A stretch of 64,000 bases of DNA from Leifsonia sp. Root227 (GTDB lineage: Bacteria; Actinomycetota; Actinomycetes; Actinomycetales; Microbacteriaceae), in NCBI RefSeq assembly GCF_001428745.1, contig NZ_LMIO01000003.1, positions 434,001 through 498,000 of the forward strand, written 5' to 3'. The notes under the pieces are model-generated. The model was not told the DNA's origin, did not search any database, and saw only the letters and a list, made by a program, of their open reading frames with translations. Shown here one piece after another: positions 9,019 to 19,487 of this stretch. The first letter of the stretch is position 1. Every line of letters begins with the position of its first letter. The translations under genes and the position numbers were made by a program.

Positions 9019-12000
9019 TCACGAAGGCTGACCCACCTCGGTTGCGGCTTCCCGGAGCTTCTCGTACAGGCCCGCGCGCAACAGAATCTTCGTGAGCTGG
9101 TTGAGGTCTTCCAGTTGCAAGACCGCGTTGCTGGCTCGTTCGAGGCCTTCGCCTGCTGTGTAGCGGATCTCGTCGAGCTCAGCCGGGATCGTCGGTGAGC
9201 TGGCGAAGTCGGCTTCGGTGTTCGACATCGCCTGGGCTTGCAGTCGAGGGTTGGTGACGGTGTGGCGGAAGAAGGACTCGAAGGCGGTCACCTGGTCTTC
9301 CTCTGCAAGCCCGGACCCGCTGAACAGCTCGTTGATCTGGGCGATGATCTCACTCAGCCATCCGTACTTCGTTTCCCTTGCCTGACCGGAGCCGGCGCTG
9401 GTGAGCCCAGTCAGTTCACCGGCTTGTCCGGCGACGAGATGCAAGTTGCGGGCGTCTTGTCGGCGGAGTCGATAGTGGGTCAACACGACGTCGTCGAGGT
9501 TGAGTACGCGCGCGTCGTCGGTGTCGTTCTCGATGACATTGCGGTAGACGCGGAGGAAGATCGCCCATTTTTCGACGCGGGTGTCGCCGTAGTTGATGAT
9601 CTGAGAGAGGAAGTCGTATGCGCGCACGAACGCGTTCACTGTGCCGCGGAAGTCTTGAAGTCGGGAGAGTTCGAGATCATCGCCTGCCTCTTCGGCGGCG
9701 CGCCACCGGTCCCAGAACACGTCGCGGGAAGTCTTCACCCGCGAGTAGAGGGCGTTGTGGCTGTTCTTGGTCAGCCAGGCTTCCACGACCTGGTCGACGT
9801 CGTGCTCGTCGATGATATGCATGGCTTCGAGCTTGCCCAGCATGTCGTGGATCACATCCGGGTCGGACGGCGCCTCGAGTTGCGCGTCCTCGTAGTACAC
9901 CTGGAACGCTTCCAGGATGTCAGCGGGATCGTTGACGAAGTCGACGATGTACGTGTTCTCCTTGCCAGGGATCACCCTGTTCAAGCGGGAGAGCGTCTGG
10001 ACTGCCGTGATGCCCGAGAGCTTCTTATCGACATACATGCCCACCAGCAGCGGCTGATCAAAGCCGGTCTGGAACTTATTCGCAACGATCATGACCTGGT
10101 AGGTGTCGCCTGCGAACGCCCTTTCCAATGACCGGCCGAACAGACCCGGATTCAGATTGGTCTCGGTGAACTCCTCCGGTCCCGAGTCTGGATCGAACAC
10201 GCCTCCTGAGAACGCCACCAGGGTGCCGAGGTCCTCGGCGAGATCGTTTTCGGCCAGGTATTCGTCGATGGCAAGCTTGTACCGCACTGCCTCCTTCCTT
10301 GAGGCGGTGACCACCATTGCCTTCGCTCGGCCGCCGAGTTCCGATTGCACGTTCGCGCGGAAGTGCTCAACGATCACAGCGACCTTCTGAGCGATGTTGT
10401 ACGGGTGCAACCGCACCCAACGCATCAGCTCGCTATTCGCCTTCTGCTTGTCAACCTCCACATCGCCGTTCTCGGTTTTCGCGTGAGCGACGTTGAAGGC
10501 GAGGTCGTACGGCATGTAGTTCTTCAGCACGTCGAGAATGAAGCCTTCTTCGATCGCCTGCTTCATCGAATACAGGTCGAACGGGCCGGGCTGCCCGGTC
10601 GAAGGATCGGGGCGACCGAACAACTCAAGCGTCTTGCCCTTCGGGGTAGCGGTGAACGCCAGGAATGAGATGGTGCCCACGCCGACCTTGCGTGCCATCA
10701 GGTCCGTCAGAACATCCTCTGCATCAACCTCGCCGTCATCGGAATCGACGGCGCCGGCGGTCAGCAACTGCTTGAGCGATGCGGCCGCCTCACCAGACTG
10801 GGAGGAGTGCGCCTCGTCGGCAATCACCGCGTACTTCTTGCCACGCAGGCTTTCGTTGCTGGCGATCGCGTCGAGCGAGTGTGGGAAGGTTTGCAAGGTC
10901 ACGCCAATGATCTGCTTGCCCGCAAGTAGCGCCTCCGTGAGCTGCTTCGACTTGGACGCGTCACCGCCGTTGGTGATCGGCTGGAAAACGCCAGGCGTAG
11001 TTTCGAGCTGCTCAACCGCGCGCCGCAACTGCCCGTCCAGCACCTGCCGATCGGAGACGACGATCACCCCATCGAAGACCTTCGAGCCGTCCCCTCGGTG
11101 CAGCGACGCCATCCGGTGTGCAGCCCACGCGATCGAGTCTGTCTTGCCAGACCCAGCGGAGTGCTGGATCAGGTAATTGTGACCCGGGCCTTCTTCTCGG
11201 GCAGCCATCTCGAGCTTTGTGACCGCACGCCACTGGTGATACCTCGGGAACCGCAGCGACTTCGCGTAACTGACGGCTCCGGTGATCGGGTCCTGACGTT
11301 CTTCGAACCGGTAGTGAACGAACCGACCCAGTAGATCAAGCCAGGTGTCTCGCTGGAGGGTCTCCTCCCAGAAGTACGCGGTCGGGCTTGTGCCGGGGAT
11401 GGGCGGGTTGCCGGCGCCATTGTTGCGGCCGCGGTTGAACGGGAGAAAGAAGGTGTTCGCGCCGTCGAGCTTGGTCGTCATATAAACCAGCTCGTTCGAC
11501 ACCACGAAGTGAACGAGTGCGCCGCGACCGAACTCCAGCAATGGCTCGCCCGTTGGGTGCCGATCCTGCGCGTACTGTTTGAGTGCCGCCTTCGCGTTCT
11601 GCGTCAGATCCGTCTTCAGCTCCACCGTCGCCACGGGGATGCCATTGACGAAGAGCACCAGGTCCAGACGGTTACCGTTCCGGGTCGAGTACTCGACCTG
11701 GCGCATCACCCTTAGCCGGTTCGCGCCGTACCTGGCCCGTGTCGCTTCGTTGAACGATGTTGCGGGTCGTCCCTGGAAAAGACTGAGCTTGGCTGGCGTT
11801 ACGGCAACCGACCGCTTGAGAACGTTTAGCGTGCCGCCGCCGTTCATCGGGTCCGTCGATGTGACTTTCGCCACGCGGTCGAGCAGACGTTCCACGGCCT
11901 GGGAGTGCTGTAGGCCCGACGCTTCGGGCTTCACAACCTTTGCAAGTTCTTCGGGCTGCGTTTCGCTCAGCCAGTCGAGAAGGTCGGCGGGGAAGAGGGC

Positions 12001-12105
12001 ACGCTCACGGTCGTAGCCATCGTCGTTCGGCGAGTACAGCCAACCGTGCCCTGCCAGGTGCTCGCAAAGCTCAGTCTCGAACACATCTTCGTGCTGGATC
12101 CCCAC
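9019..12105 (-). CDS. hsdR: Type I restriction enzyme, R subunit
   Basis: This is the motor and nuclease subunit of a type I restriction-modification complex. It translocates unmodified DNA and cuts it at random distance. The N-terminal PDDEXK nuclease is intact: RLDLVLF (D148) and VELKTD (E162, K164). The SF2 helicase follows with Walker A HSAGSGKTD (K321), DEAH (430-433), FTATP and later QTGFDQP (motif VI-like, Q-G-x-D-x-P). The length of 1,028 aa is normal. The start is GTG, three bases beyond the end of hsdS. The Shine-Dalgarno AAGGGGG sits in the end of hsdS, so translation is probably coupled. It should act only together with HsdM and HsdS. Confidence 0.95.
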   Translation of the reverse strand: MGIQHEDVFETELCEHLAGHGWLYSPNDDGYDRERALFPADLLDWLSETQPEELAKVVKPEASGLQHSQAVERLLDRVAKVTSTDPMNGGGTLNVLKRSVAVTPAKLSLFQGRPATSFNEATRARYGANRLRVMRQVEYSTRNGNRLDLVLFVNGIPVATVELKTDLTQNAKAALKQYAQDRHPTGEPLLEFGRGALVHFVVSNELVYMTTKLDGANTFFLPFNRGRNNGAGNPPIPGTSPTAYFWEETLQRDTWLDLLGRFVHYRFEERQDPITGAVSYAKSLRFPRYHQWRAVTKLEMAAREEGPGHNYLIQHSAGSGKTDSIAWAAHRMASLHRGDGSKVFDGVIVVSDRQVLDGQLRRAVEQLETTPGVFQPITNGGDASKSKQLTEALLAGKQIIGVTLQTFPHSLDAIASNESLRGKKYAVIADEAHSSQSGEAAASLKQLLTAGAVDSDDGEVDAEDVLTDLMARKVGVGTISFLAFTATPKGKTLELFGRPDPSTGQPGPFDLYSMKQAIEEGFILDVLKNYMPYDLAFNVAHAKTENGDVEVDKQKANSELMRWVRLHPYNIAQKVAVIVEHFRANVQSELGGRAKAMVVTASRKEAVRYKLAIDEYLAENDLAEDLGTLVAFSGGVFDPDSGPEEFTETNLNPGLFGRSLERAFAGDTYQVMIVANKFQTGFDQPLLVGMYVDKKLSGITAVQTLSRLNRVIPGKENTYIVDFVNDPADILEAFQVYYEDAQLEAPSDPDVIHDMLGKLEAMHIIDEHDVDQVVEAWLTKNSHNALYSRVKTSRDVFWDRWRAAEEAGDDLELSRLQDFRGTVNAFVRAYDFLSQIINYGDTRVEKWAIFLRVYRNVIENDTDDARVLNLDDVVLTHYRLRRQDARNLHLVAGQAGELTGLTSAGSGQARETKYGWLSEIIAQINELFSGSGLAEEDQVTAFESFFRHTVTNPRLQAQAMSNTEADFASSPTIPAELDEIRYTAGEGLERASNAVLQLEDLNQLTKILLRAGLYEKLREAATEVGQPS

Positions 12106-12108
12106 CGA

Positions 12109-13385
12109 CTATTCCCCCTTATTGCGTGCGCGTATCTTGCCCGTGACAGCAGCGGAAATCAGCGCGGACCGACGCTCGCGCGACAGAGCCACGGCTTTCT
12201 CCGCGTCGACGATAGCCCTGTTGATCTCGTCCATTCCAAAGTCCAACTCTCGAGCGATTTCGTCCTGTTCTTGCAGCGGCGGCACCGGCACGACCAACGA
12301 ACCTAGTCGGTCATTGTTGATGATCGGCATCGTGTTTCCAACCGAGAGGGAGACAATTGATTCTCTTGCGGCGACAAGCATGTAGTACACATAACGAGGA
12401 TTTCCGCGAGCTTCCACGGCTGTGATCTGCTGGTTCGTGTAGACCGGCTGCTTCGAATAGCCCGCTTTCCCGAGCGACGCTCCGATTGCGCAAAGCAACG
12501 TTGCGCCCGCGTTTGCCTGTCGCAGCTCCGCCGCCCCGACGGCAGAAATCCATCGGGATGCGATCGATTCGGCTCCCGAAGTATCGAGGTCCTCAGGCCT
12601 AATCCAAGGAAAACCGGGTTCGCCTGAAAAGCCCTCGGGGGTCTTCGGCGTTCCTCCAGTTTTCAGGCGTGCAATCCATTTCAATGGTATGCAGTCCCAC
12701 TTGACGGGAACTTCGCCTATCCACGCAACACCGCTGTCCTTCATGAACGCTTTGGGGTCGAGGCCCTTTGTAACAGCGTGACTGATAGATGCGGCGCGAC
12801 GCTCACGGAGCAACGCGATGAGTTCCTCCTGTTCCCGGATGAACGCGTCAATCTCTGCCGTCTCACAGTCCAAGAAGCGGGCGATTTCACTTTGCTTGTC
12901 AACGGAGGGTAGACAGAGCGGAAGCACGCGAAGGACGTCCGGGTCGAGGTCCCACTGATTTGGTCGAATGCCTTTCGACGCCGCGCGATAAGCCGCAACA
13001 TACGGATCGGAGCGCAACAAGTAGTGCATGAAGGTCGGGTCTGTTACTGAAGTCTCCTCGAAGACGAAATACGCAGGACTTACTATCCCGTCAAGCGTCG
13101 AGATTGCTACGGATCCTTGCCAGGCCTTCATCTTGTTAATGACCAGGTCATTCTTCGAAACGCGTTGGTACAGCGAAAGGTCGTCGGATGCCTTATTGAA
13201 GTTGTCGTCTCGATCTGACTTCCGCACGACGCCGTGATCCCTGTACACCGACAGGAGGACTTCATTCCCGCTGGATACTCGCTTCACACGTCGATACACG
13301 CTCCAGAAGGGCGACCTCGACCAATCCGGCGGGAATAGATCGACGATTCTGTCGCCGAGGGCGCTCGCGCCGCCAAGCTCCGCCG

Positions 13386-13389
<4 letters not shown>
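12109..13389 (-). CDS. hsdS: Type I restriction enzyme, S (specificity) subunit
   Basis: This subunit chooses the DNA sequence that the type I enzyme methylates or restricts. It has two target-recognition regions (about 15-160 and 225-365). Each is followed by a conserved helical spacer: SEIARFLDCETAEIDAFI with ALLRERRAASISHAV, and DEIARELDFGMDEINRAI with ALSRERRSALISAAVTG. The typical target-domain phrase LKTGGTPKT is present in the second half. At 426 aa it is full length, so both half-sites should be recognised. It overlaps hsdM by four bases (ATGA at 13386-13389) and ends three bases before hsdR. The recognition sequence cannot be read from the protein by eye. Confidence 0.93.
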
Positions 13390-15350
<1,961 letters not shown>

Positions 15351-15520
15351 GCTCGGGAAGCCTTCCAGTGAGTTGCCTTGCCTCTCTTAGTTTGGCAACG
15401 CCCCATCACACACGCTATCGCCCCTTCGGGGCGTACGAAGGGAACTCGTGCGGTACTTGTGAGGTGCTAGGCGGGACCGCTCGGCTGAGTGGGGAACCGC
15501 GGGCCACGCGGGGGTCTCGC

Positions 15521-16273
15521 TCAGTCCTCTTCCCACGCCTGGCGCACTAATCGCTCGAAGAAGTCACTTCTAGCTACGTCCGCATCCGCTCGGGCTTTTC
15601 GCGCGGCTTCCGCACGATACGCATCCCTCGCAGTCGCAATCGACGAACGAGTCCTTAGCCGGACTGGATCGAAGCCGTCCGCTCTTGCGCGTTCCACGTA
15701 CCGTCGAAGTCGCGACGCTTTGAGTTCGCGCCAACGAGTGCTCCATTGCTCCTGGTCATCCGCCAAGAGAATCGGCTCGTCAGGCATTACGCGGCCCTCC
15801 ATAAGCGACATGAGCAGGGCCCGGTTCTCCTCCGAGGCCGGATGAAGCTGCTTGGCTGTCTTTGCTCGATGGCAGTCCCCGCACAGCAGCTGGAGATTGT
15901 CCACTTCGTTTGAGTTTCCAGAGACGTGATCCACCTCGGCTCCGGCCCGCCCGCAAGCCTGGCACAAGCCGCCGGCGCGATTCACCACCTGCGCTCGCAC
16001 GCTCGGGCTCACCTGGCGTCCAAGCGATCGATAGCCGCCGATGAGCAGAAAGGCGTTTCGAGTGCTGATCGCTTCCTTGACCGCTGGGTCGTTGATCCGA
16101 CCGTCTTTGAACGCGCCCCGCATATATCGGACGTGCCCGGCAATCTCGTTACACCAACTGCTGCAGAAGAGCGCATCTTCCAGCTCGGGCAGCTCGTCAA
16201 GGCAGTTCGCGCAGTGGTCGTCGAGGAAGTAACGCGCGTGAGGAGCGTCGACGAGAAAGGGATGCGGACCCAT
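15521..16273 (-). CDS. HNH endonuclease
   Basis: A central HNH zinc-finger nuclease is clear: CQACG (first Cys pair), AEVDHVSGNSNEVDNLQLLC with the metal/general-base His, and CGDCHRAKT. The N-terminal 50 residues carry a separate Cys pattern (CANC then FCSSWC), which suggests an additional zinc knuckle. The C-terminus is charged and helical (AARKARADADVARSDFFERLV). It is the last gene before the island's right edge and is transcribed toward hsdM, 170 bp away. HNH proteins of this kind may be McrA-like restriction enzymes or phage packaging and homing nucleases. The defence neighbourhood favours restriction, but no specificity domain is recognisable. Confidence 0.85.
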   Translation of the reverse strand: MGPHPFLVDAPHARYFLDDHCANCLDELPELEDALFCSSWCNEIAGHVRYMRGAFKDGRINDPAVKEAISTRNAFLLIGGYRSLGRQVSPSVRAQVVNRAGGLCQACGRAGAEVDHVSGNSNEVDNLQLLCGDCHRAKTAKQLHPASEENRALLMSLMEGRVMPDEPILLADDQEQWSTRWRELKASRLRRYVERARADGFDPVRLRTRSSIATARDAYRAEAARKARADADVARSDFFERLVRQAWEED

Positions 16274-16513
16274 GCGCCGAACCTAGCGAAAAAGGATTCC
16301 GTGCCTCAAGGACAGAACGCCGGATCGGTGGCAGTCCGACGCGCGTTCAGAGGTCGCCGAGAGTGTTGCCTCGCGCTGATGCGGGGGCCGGTCCCAGGGA
16401 CTCACGCGAAGACGTGCCCGTCGCCGAGTCCACGGCCTTCGCGTATCTTCTGAGGCAGGAGCGGCACCGATCCTCCGAGACATCCCAGTTTCGGCCAACG
16501 TTCGTGATAACCA

Positions 16514-16535
16514 AATTTGCCCACAATTTGCCCAC
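16514..16535. repeat. Tandem 11-bp repeat, candidate integrase arm sites
   Basis: AATTTGCCCAC occurs twice head-to-tail without a gap and is followed by a partial third copy (AAT). It is an AT-containing repeat in GC-rich surroundings, about 110 bp from the tRNA-like fragment. Tyrosine integrases bind short direct repeats (arm-type sites) at this sort of distance from the core. Assigning that function is an inference. Confidence 0.5.
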
Positions 16536-16643
16536 AATCGAGTGTGTTCCTATGTGATCGCAGTCATCTCAATGGGGTCGAAAAGCGCGGAATTTCGCGG
16601 GTTTTGGACTCCCCACGGTGATGGTTAAACCCTGGTCGCAGTT

Positions 16644-16663
16644 TTCGAGTCCCTCCAGGGGCA
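16644..16663 (+). other. Candidate attR: tRNA 3'-end fragment
   Basis: TTCGAGTCCCTCCAGGGGCA has the exact grammar of a tRNA 3' end: T-loop TTCGAGT, a 5-nt T-stem strand CCCTC, a 7-nt acceptor strand CAGGGGC and discriminator A. The bases before it do not pair with CCCTC and there is no 5' tRNA half, so it is a fragment and not a gene. Integration of an element into a tRNA leaves such a fragment at the distal end, in the same orientation as the intact tRNA. The intact copy would lie left of the window. Confidence 0.6.
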
Positions 16664-16841
16664 GCATGGGTGTCGAAGGGATCCGCGCTCCAGTCATTGG
16701 GCCCCGCATCTCGCTTTCTGAGAGTCCTCACAGCAGCACTCGGCCAAAACCGGCCGCCCAATATGCTGAGCCCAGCGACGGGAGACGCGTGCACGGGGCA
16801 CGCGAGGGGGTGCCCGCGGTCTGCGTCGCAGAGAGCTGACC

Positions 16842-18545
16842 ATGGTCTTTCGCGCGCGCGTCGTTTCTGCAGTTTCGCTTGCCGTCGTCGGTGTCGCAGT
16901 CGGTGTGGTGGGCGTCGTGTCGCCGGCCTCGGCGTTCGACTACAGTCCGCTCAACGCCATTGGATCCATCGACTCCATCGCCGTGGCGTACTCGTACGGG
17001 TCGTCCGGGCCGATGCTCCATGTCGTCGGATGGGCGGGCGACCTCAACCGGGGCGGCTCGAACGGCGACAGTGCTGAGCCGGTCGGGGTCGAGCTGTACG
17101 AGGCCGGACCTGGCGGCGCGCACACCACGATCGGGTGGGGGGAGTATGCGCGGTTCGACTTCCCGCGACCGGATGTGCAGCGGGTGTATCCGGCGGTCGG
17201 CCCGAACCAAGGGTTCGACGTGTATGCAGACAGCTTGAGCGCGGGTGCCCACAATATCTGCCTGCGGCTCTACAGCTTCTACACCGACCCGGAGAGCGCC
17301 AGCCCCCTTTCCTGCCGGACGGTCAACATTCCGAAGCAGGAGCTGTTCCACGCGAAGCTGAGCGGCACGGGCACCGTCGGCTCACCGCTGACACTGAGCG
17401 TGCCGGGAGGCAGCGGCGGGGTGGACAGCTACTCCTGGGCGTCCGCTGCGATGCCCGGCGCGATCCCCGCGGACGCGCACGGGACGCCGACACCGATCGC
17501 CGGGCAGACGAAGTCCGTCTTCACGCCTGGCCCCGCACTGATCGGGCGACACATCGTCGGGACGGTGACCACTCGCCTCCCTAGCGTGGTGATCGAGGAG
17601 ACGCCGAATCCGACGCTGGTCAACTCGCCGTTCACCAAGACGCCGGAGCGCATCGCATCCGACGACAGGTATTCGACGTCGGTCGCGGCATCGCAGAAGG
17701 CGTTCCCGGACGCCGCGGCAGGAGCACCTGTCGCATACATCGCTTCGGGTGCTGCCTTCCCCGATGCGCTGTCAGCCGGAGCGGCCGCGGCCAAGCTCCA
17801 CGGCACACTCTTGCTGACACCGCCGACGGTGCTCGACAAGCGGGTAGCGGCCGAGCTCGTCAGACTGCATCCCGCGCGGATCGTGGTCGTCGGTGGACCC
17901 GCCGCCCTGTCGGAGAACGTCGTGGCCGGCCTGAAGGCGCTGCCGATCACCGCCGCGGTGACGCGCATCTCGGGAGCCGACCGGTTCGCCGTGTCGCGAG
18001 CGGTGGTGGCCGACGCCTTCGGCACGTCGATTCCCGATGTCTATCTCGTCACGGGCAACGCGTTCCCGGATGCGCTCGCTGCCGCCGCTGCCGGAGCATC
18101 CGCCGGGCGGCCTGTGCTGCTCACGAACGGGTGGGTCGGGGCGCCGGACTCGGCGACCGCCGCGGCGCTTCGCTCGTGGAAGACCACCCATGTCACAATC
18201 GTGGGCGGCACAGCCGGAGTGTCCGCCGGGATCGAACGCGGGGTCGCCCGGGCCGGGATCGCGGTGAGCCGCGTTGCCGGGTCCGATCGGTTCGCGACAG
18301 CGGCAGCATTGGCTCGCACCTTGCCGTCGACTCGAACCGCGTACCTCGCGAACGGCCTCCGGTTTCCGGATGCGCTGACGACGGCGGTGCTCGAGAACTC
18401 GCGCCAGGCGCCGCTGCTACTCACGATGGGCGGATGCACCCCGGCCGCCACCGAGACCGCGATGGTCGAGACCGGCGTCACGCAGCTCGTGCTCATCGGC
18501 GGTCAGGCGGCTCAGCAGGACAACGTCGCTGAGTACGCCTGCTGA
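16842..18545 (+). CDS. Secreted protein with three cell-wall-binding-2 repeats
   Basis: A signal peptide (hydrophobic core VSAVSLAVVGVAVGVVGVV, cut near ASA, about residue 31) sends it outside. Residues 35-145 form a beta-rich domain of the kind often found in actinobacterial surface proteins (VGWAGDLN, CLRLYSF). An Ig-like segment follows (about 150-255). The C-terminal half holds three cell-wall-binding-2 repeats, each starting with an R-x-x-x-x-DR-[FY]-x-T/V motif (RIASDDRYSTSV, RISGADRFAVSR, RVAGSDRFATAA) and ending with a VVGG/IVGG/LIGG turn. Such repeats attach proteins to the envelope. No catalytic domain is visible, so a structural or adhesive role is possible. It is the first chromosomal gene after the island boundary. 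Confidence 0.88.
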   Translation: MVFRARVVSAVSLAVVGVAVGVVGVVSPASAFDYSPLNAIGSIDSIAVAYSYGSSGPMLHVVGWAGDLNRGGSNGDSAEPVGVELYEAGPGGAHTTIGWGEYARFDFPRPDVQRVYPAVGPNQGFDVYADSLSAGAHNICLRLYSFYTDPESASPLSCRTVNIPKQELFHAKLSGTGTVGSPLTLSVPGGSGGVDSYSWASAAMPGAIPADAHGTPTPIAGQTKSVFTPGPALIGRHIVGTVTTRLPSVVIEETPNPTLVNSPFTKTPERIASDDRYSTSVAASQKAFPDAAAGAPVAYIASGAAFPDALSAGAAAAKLHGTLLLTPPTVLDKRVAAELVRLHPARIVVVGGPAALSENVVAGLKALPITAAVTRISGADRFAVSRAVVADAFGTSIPDVYLVTGNAFPDALAAAAAGASAGRPVLLTNGWVGAPDSATAAALRSWKTTHVTIVGGTAGVSAGIERGVARAGIAVSRVAGSDRFATAAALARTLPSTRTAYLANGLRFPDALTTAVLENSRQAPLLLTMGGCTPAATETAMVETGVTQLVLIGGQAAQQDNVAEYAC

Positions 18546-18645
18546 GTGCAGACAGTGCGCGAAGGGTCGGACGCTATGGGCATCCACGGGCCGCGCCGCT
18601 CAGCGCTGGCGCAGCGATCGGCGCAGGATCGGCTAGCATTCGGGG

Positions 18646-18873
18646 ATGACGAAACAGGGGCCGGTCGAGGATGTTCCGATCGGCGAGGAGGGCATTCGCC
18701 TCGGGCAGTTTCTGAAGTTCGCCGGGCTGCTCGACTCGGGTGGGGACGTGAAGGAAGCCATCATCGACGGGTACGTGAGGGTGAACGGCGAAGTGGATCG
18801 ACGGCGTGGGCGCCAGCTGCAGGCCGGGGACCTCGTCACGTTCGAGGGACGAACCGTTCGCGTCTCCCAGTAG
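18646..18873 (+). CDS. S4-domain RNA-binding protein (75 aa)
   Basis: A small stand-alone S4 domain protein of the RqcP/YaaA-like type: IRLGQFLKFAGLLDSGGDVK, then a YVRVNGEVDRRRGRQLQAGD core, the standard S4 RNA-contact element. Proteins of this family bind structured RNA such as rRNA or the ribosome quality-control complex. A TAGCAT box ends six bases before the ATG, so the message probably starts at the start codon without a leader. It lies alone between the cell-wall protein and a LysR-like gene. The exact RNA target is not evident. Confidence 0.88.
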   Translation: MTKQGPVEDVPIGEEGIRLGQFLKFAGLLDSGGDVKEAIIDGYVRVNGEVDRRRGRQLQAGDLVTFEGRTVRVSQ

Positions 18874-18962
18874 GCGGTCGCACGGAGGGCAATGCCTCCG
18901 TACAGTTGAGAAGGGCGTGGGACCGCGAATCGCGCGCATCCCGGAGCCATGAAGGGTTTCGC

Positions 18963-19310
18963 GTGAATATCACCCTGCTCGTTCGGTTCGTCGCCGTGGC
19001 TGAAGGGCTGCATTTTCCGCGTGTGGCGCGGGAGCTCGGCATTCCTCTTGCGTCCCTGTACTCGTCGATCGCGAAGCTGGAAGAAGAGGTGGGAGCGCCG
19101 CTCTTTGTCCGGAACTCCGCCGAAACCCGGCTGACGAAGGCCGGAATACTCTTCCTCGACACGGCGCGGGAGGAGATCGCTGCGGCGCCCGCCCCGGCGA
19201 CGAAGCCGGTCGTTCCGGCCGGCGGGAAGGCCAAAGCCTCGAAAGGCAAGGGGCGCGCTCCGGCCGTGAAGGGGCAGCCGAAGCCGTACAAGAAGCGTCA
19301 GGGGCGCTAG
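18963..19310 (+). CDS. LysR-type HTH protein lacking the effector domain
   Basis: Residues 1-65 form a LysR-type winged HTH (LLVRFVAVAEGLHFPRVARE, LASLYSSIAKLEEEVG, PLFVRNS). The ligand-binding domain of about 200 residues is absent. Instead a Pro/Ala linker leads to a Lys/Arg-rich tail (KASKGKGRAPAVKG, PYKKRQGR), 115 aa in all. The start is GTG at 18963 with AAGGG just upstream. An ATG at 18949 gives only a five-codon frame. The tail has no stop-interrupted LysR remnant after it, so this looks like a designed short DNA-binding protein rather than a broken gene. It may act as a nucleoid-associated or constitutive regulator. Target unknown. Confidence 0.72.
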   Translation: MNITLLVRFVAVAEGLHFPRVARELGIPLASLYSSIAKLEEEVGAPLFVRNSAETRLTKAGILFLDTAREEIAAAPAPATKPVVPAGGKAKASKGKGRAPAVKGQPKPYKKRQGR

Positions 19311-19442
19311 CTCCGACGGATTAGTTCGGACGGGCGTTGCGGCGTGCTAGCTCCGGCGTGCGAGCGCAGACGGGCGCTGTGGCGTGCTAGTGCAGACGGG
19401 CGCTACGGGCGATAGCTCCGGGGCACCAGCTCAGACGGGCTG
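19305..19442. repeat. Degenerate GC-rich tandem repeat between convergent genes
   Basis: The block CAGACGGGCGCT with a following GGCGTGCTAG recurs imperfectly four times (near 19327, 19367, 19393 and 19432), mixed with three copies of TAGCTCCG. Spacing varies from 26 to 40 bp. It fills the gap between the LysR-like gene and dinB, which converge. It is not CRISPR-like, because there are no constant spacers. It may be a slipped-strand expansion acting as a weak terminator region. Confidence 0.45.
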
Positions 19443-19487
19443 TCCGGCGCGAACTGCTGGCCGGCTCCGGCCGGCACGTCGCCCGCG

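Larger units (their letters stand above)
16274..16841. other. Island right boundary region
   Basis: No convincing gene lies in these 568 bp. A minus-strand frame at 16347-16535 has a partly protein-like start but no motif. The region holds the tandem 11-bp repeat at 16514-16535 and the tRNA-3'-end-like sequence at 16644-16663, both annotated separately. After it, base composition and the frequency of GGATGC words change to the chromosomal pattern. Confidence 0.5.

Noticed and set aside
15419..15433. Intrinsic terminator between the HNH and hsdM genes
   Set aside because: The hairpin has only six base pairs, lies upstream of hsdM where a terminator for HNH would also be possible, and has no T tract. 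It is too weak to call.
16641..16663. A complete tRNA gene at the island edge
   Set aside because: Only the T-loop to discriminator part exists. The upstream bases do not pair with the T-stem strand, and no D or anticodon arm is present. It is annotated as an attachment-site fragment instead.
19305..19442. Insertion-sequence end or CRISPR remnant
   Set aside because: The repeats are irregular, there are no terminal inverted repeats or target duplications, and no transposase is nearby.
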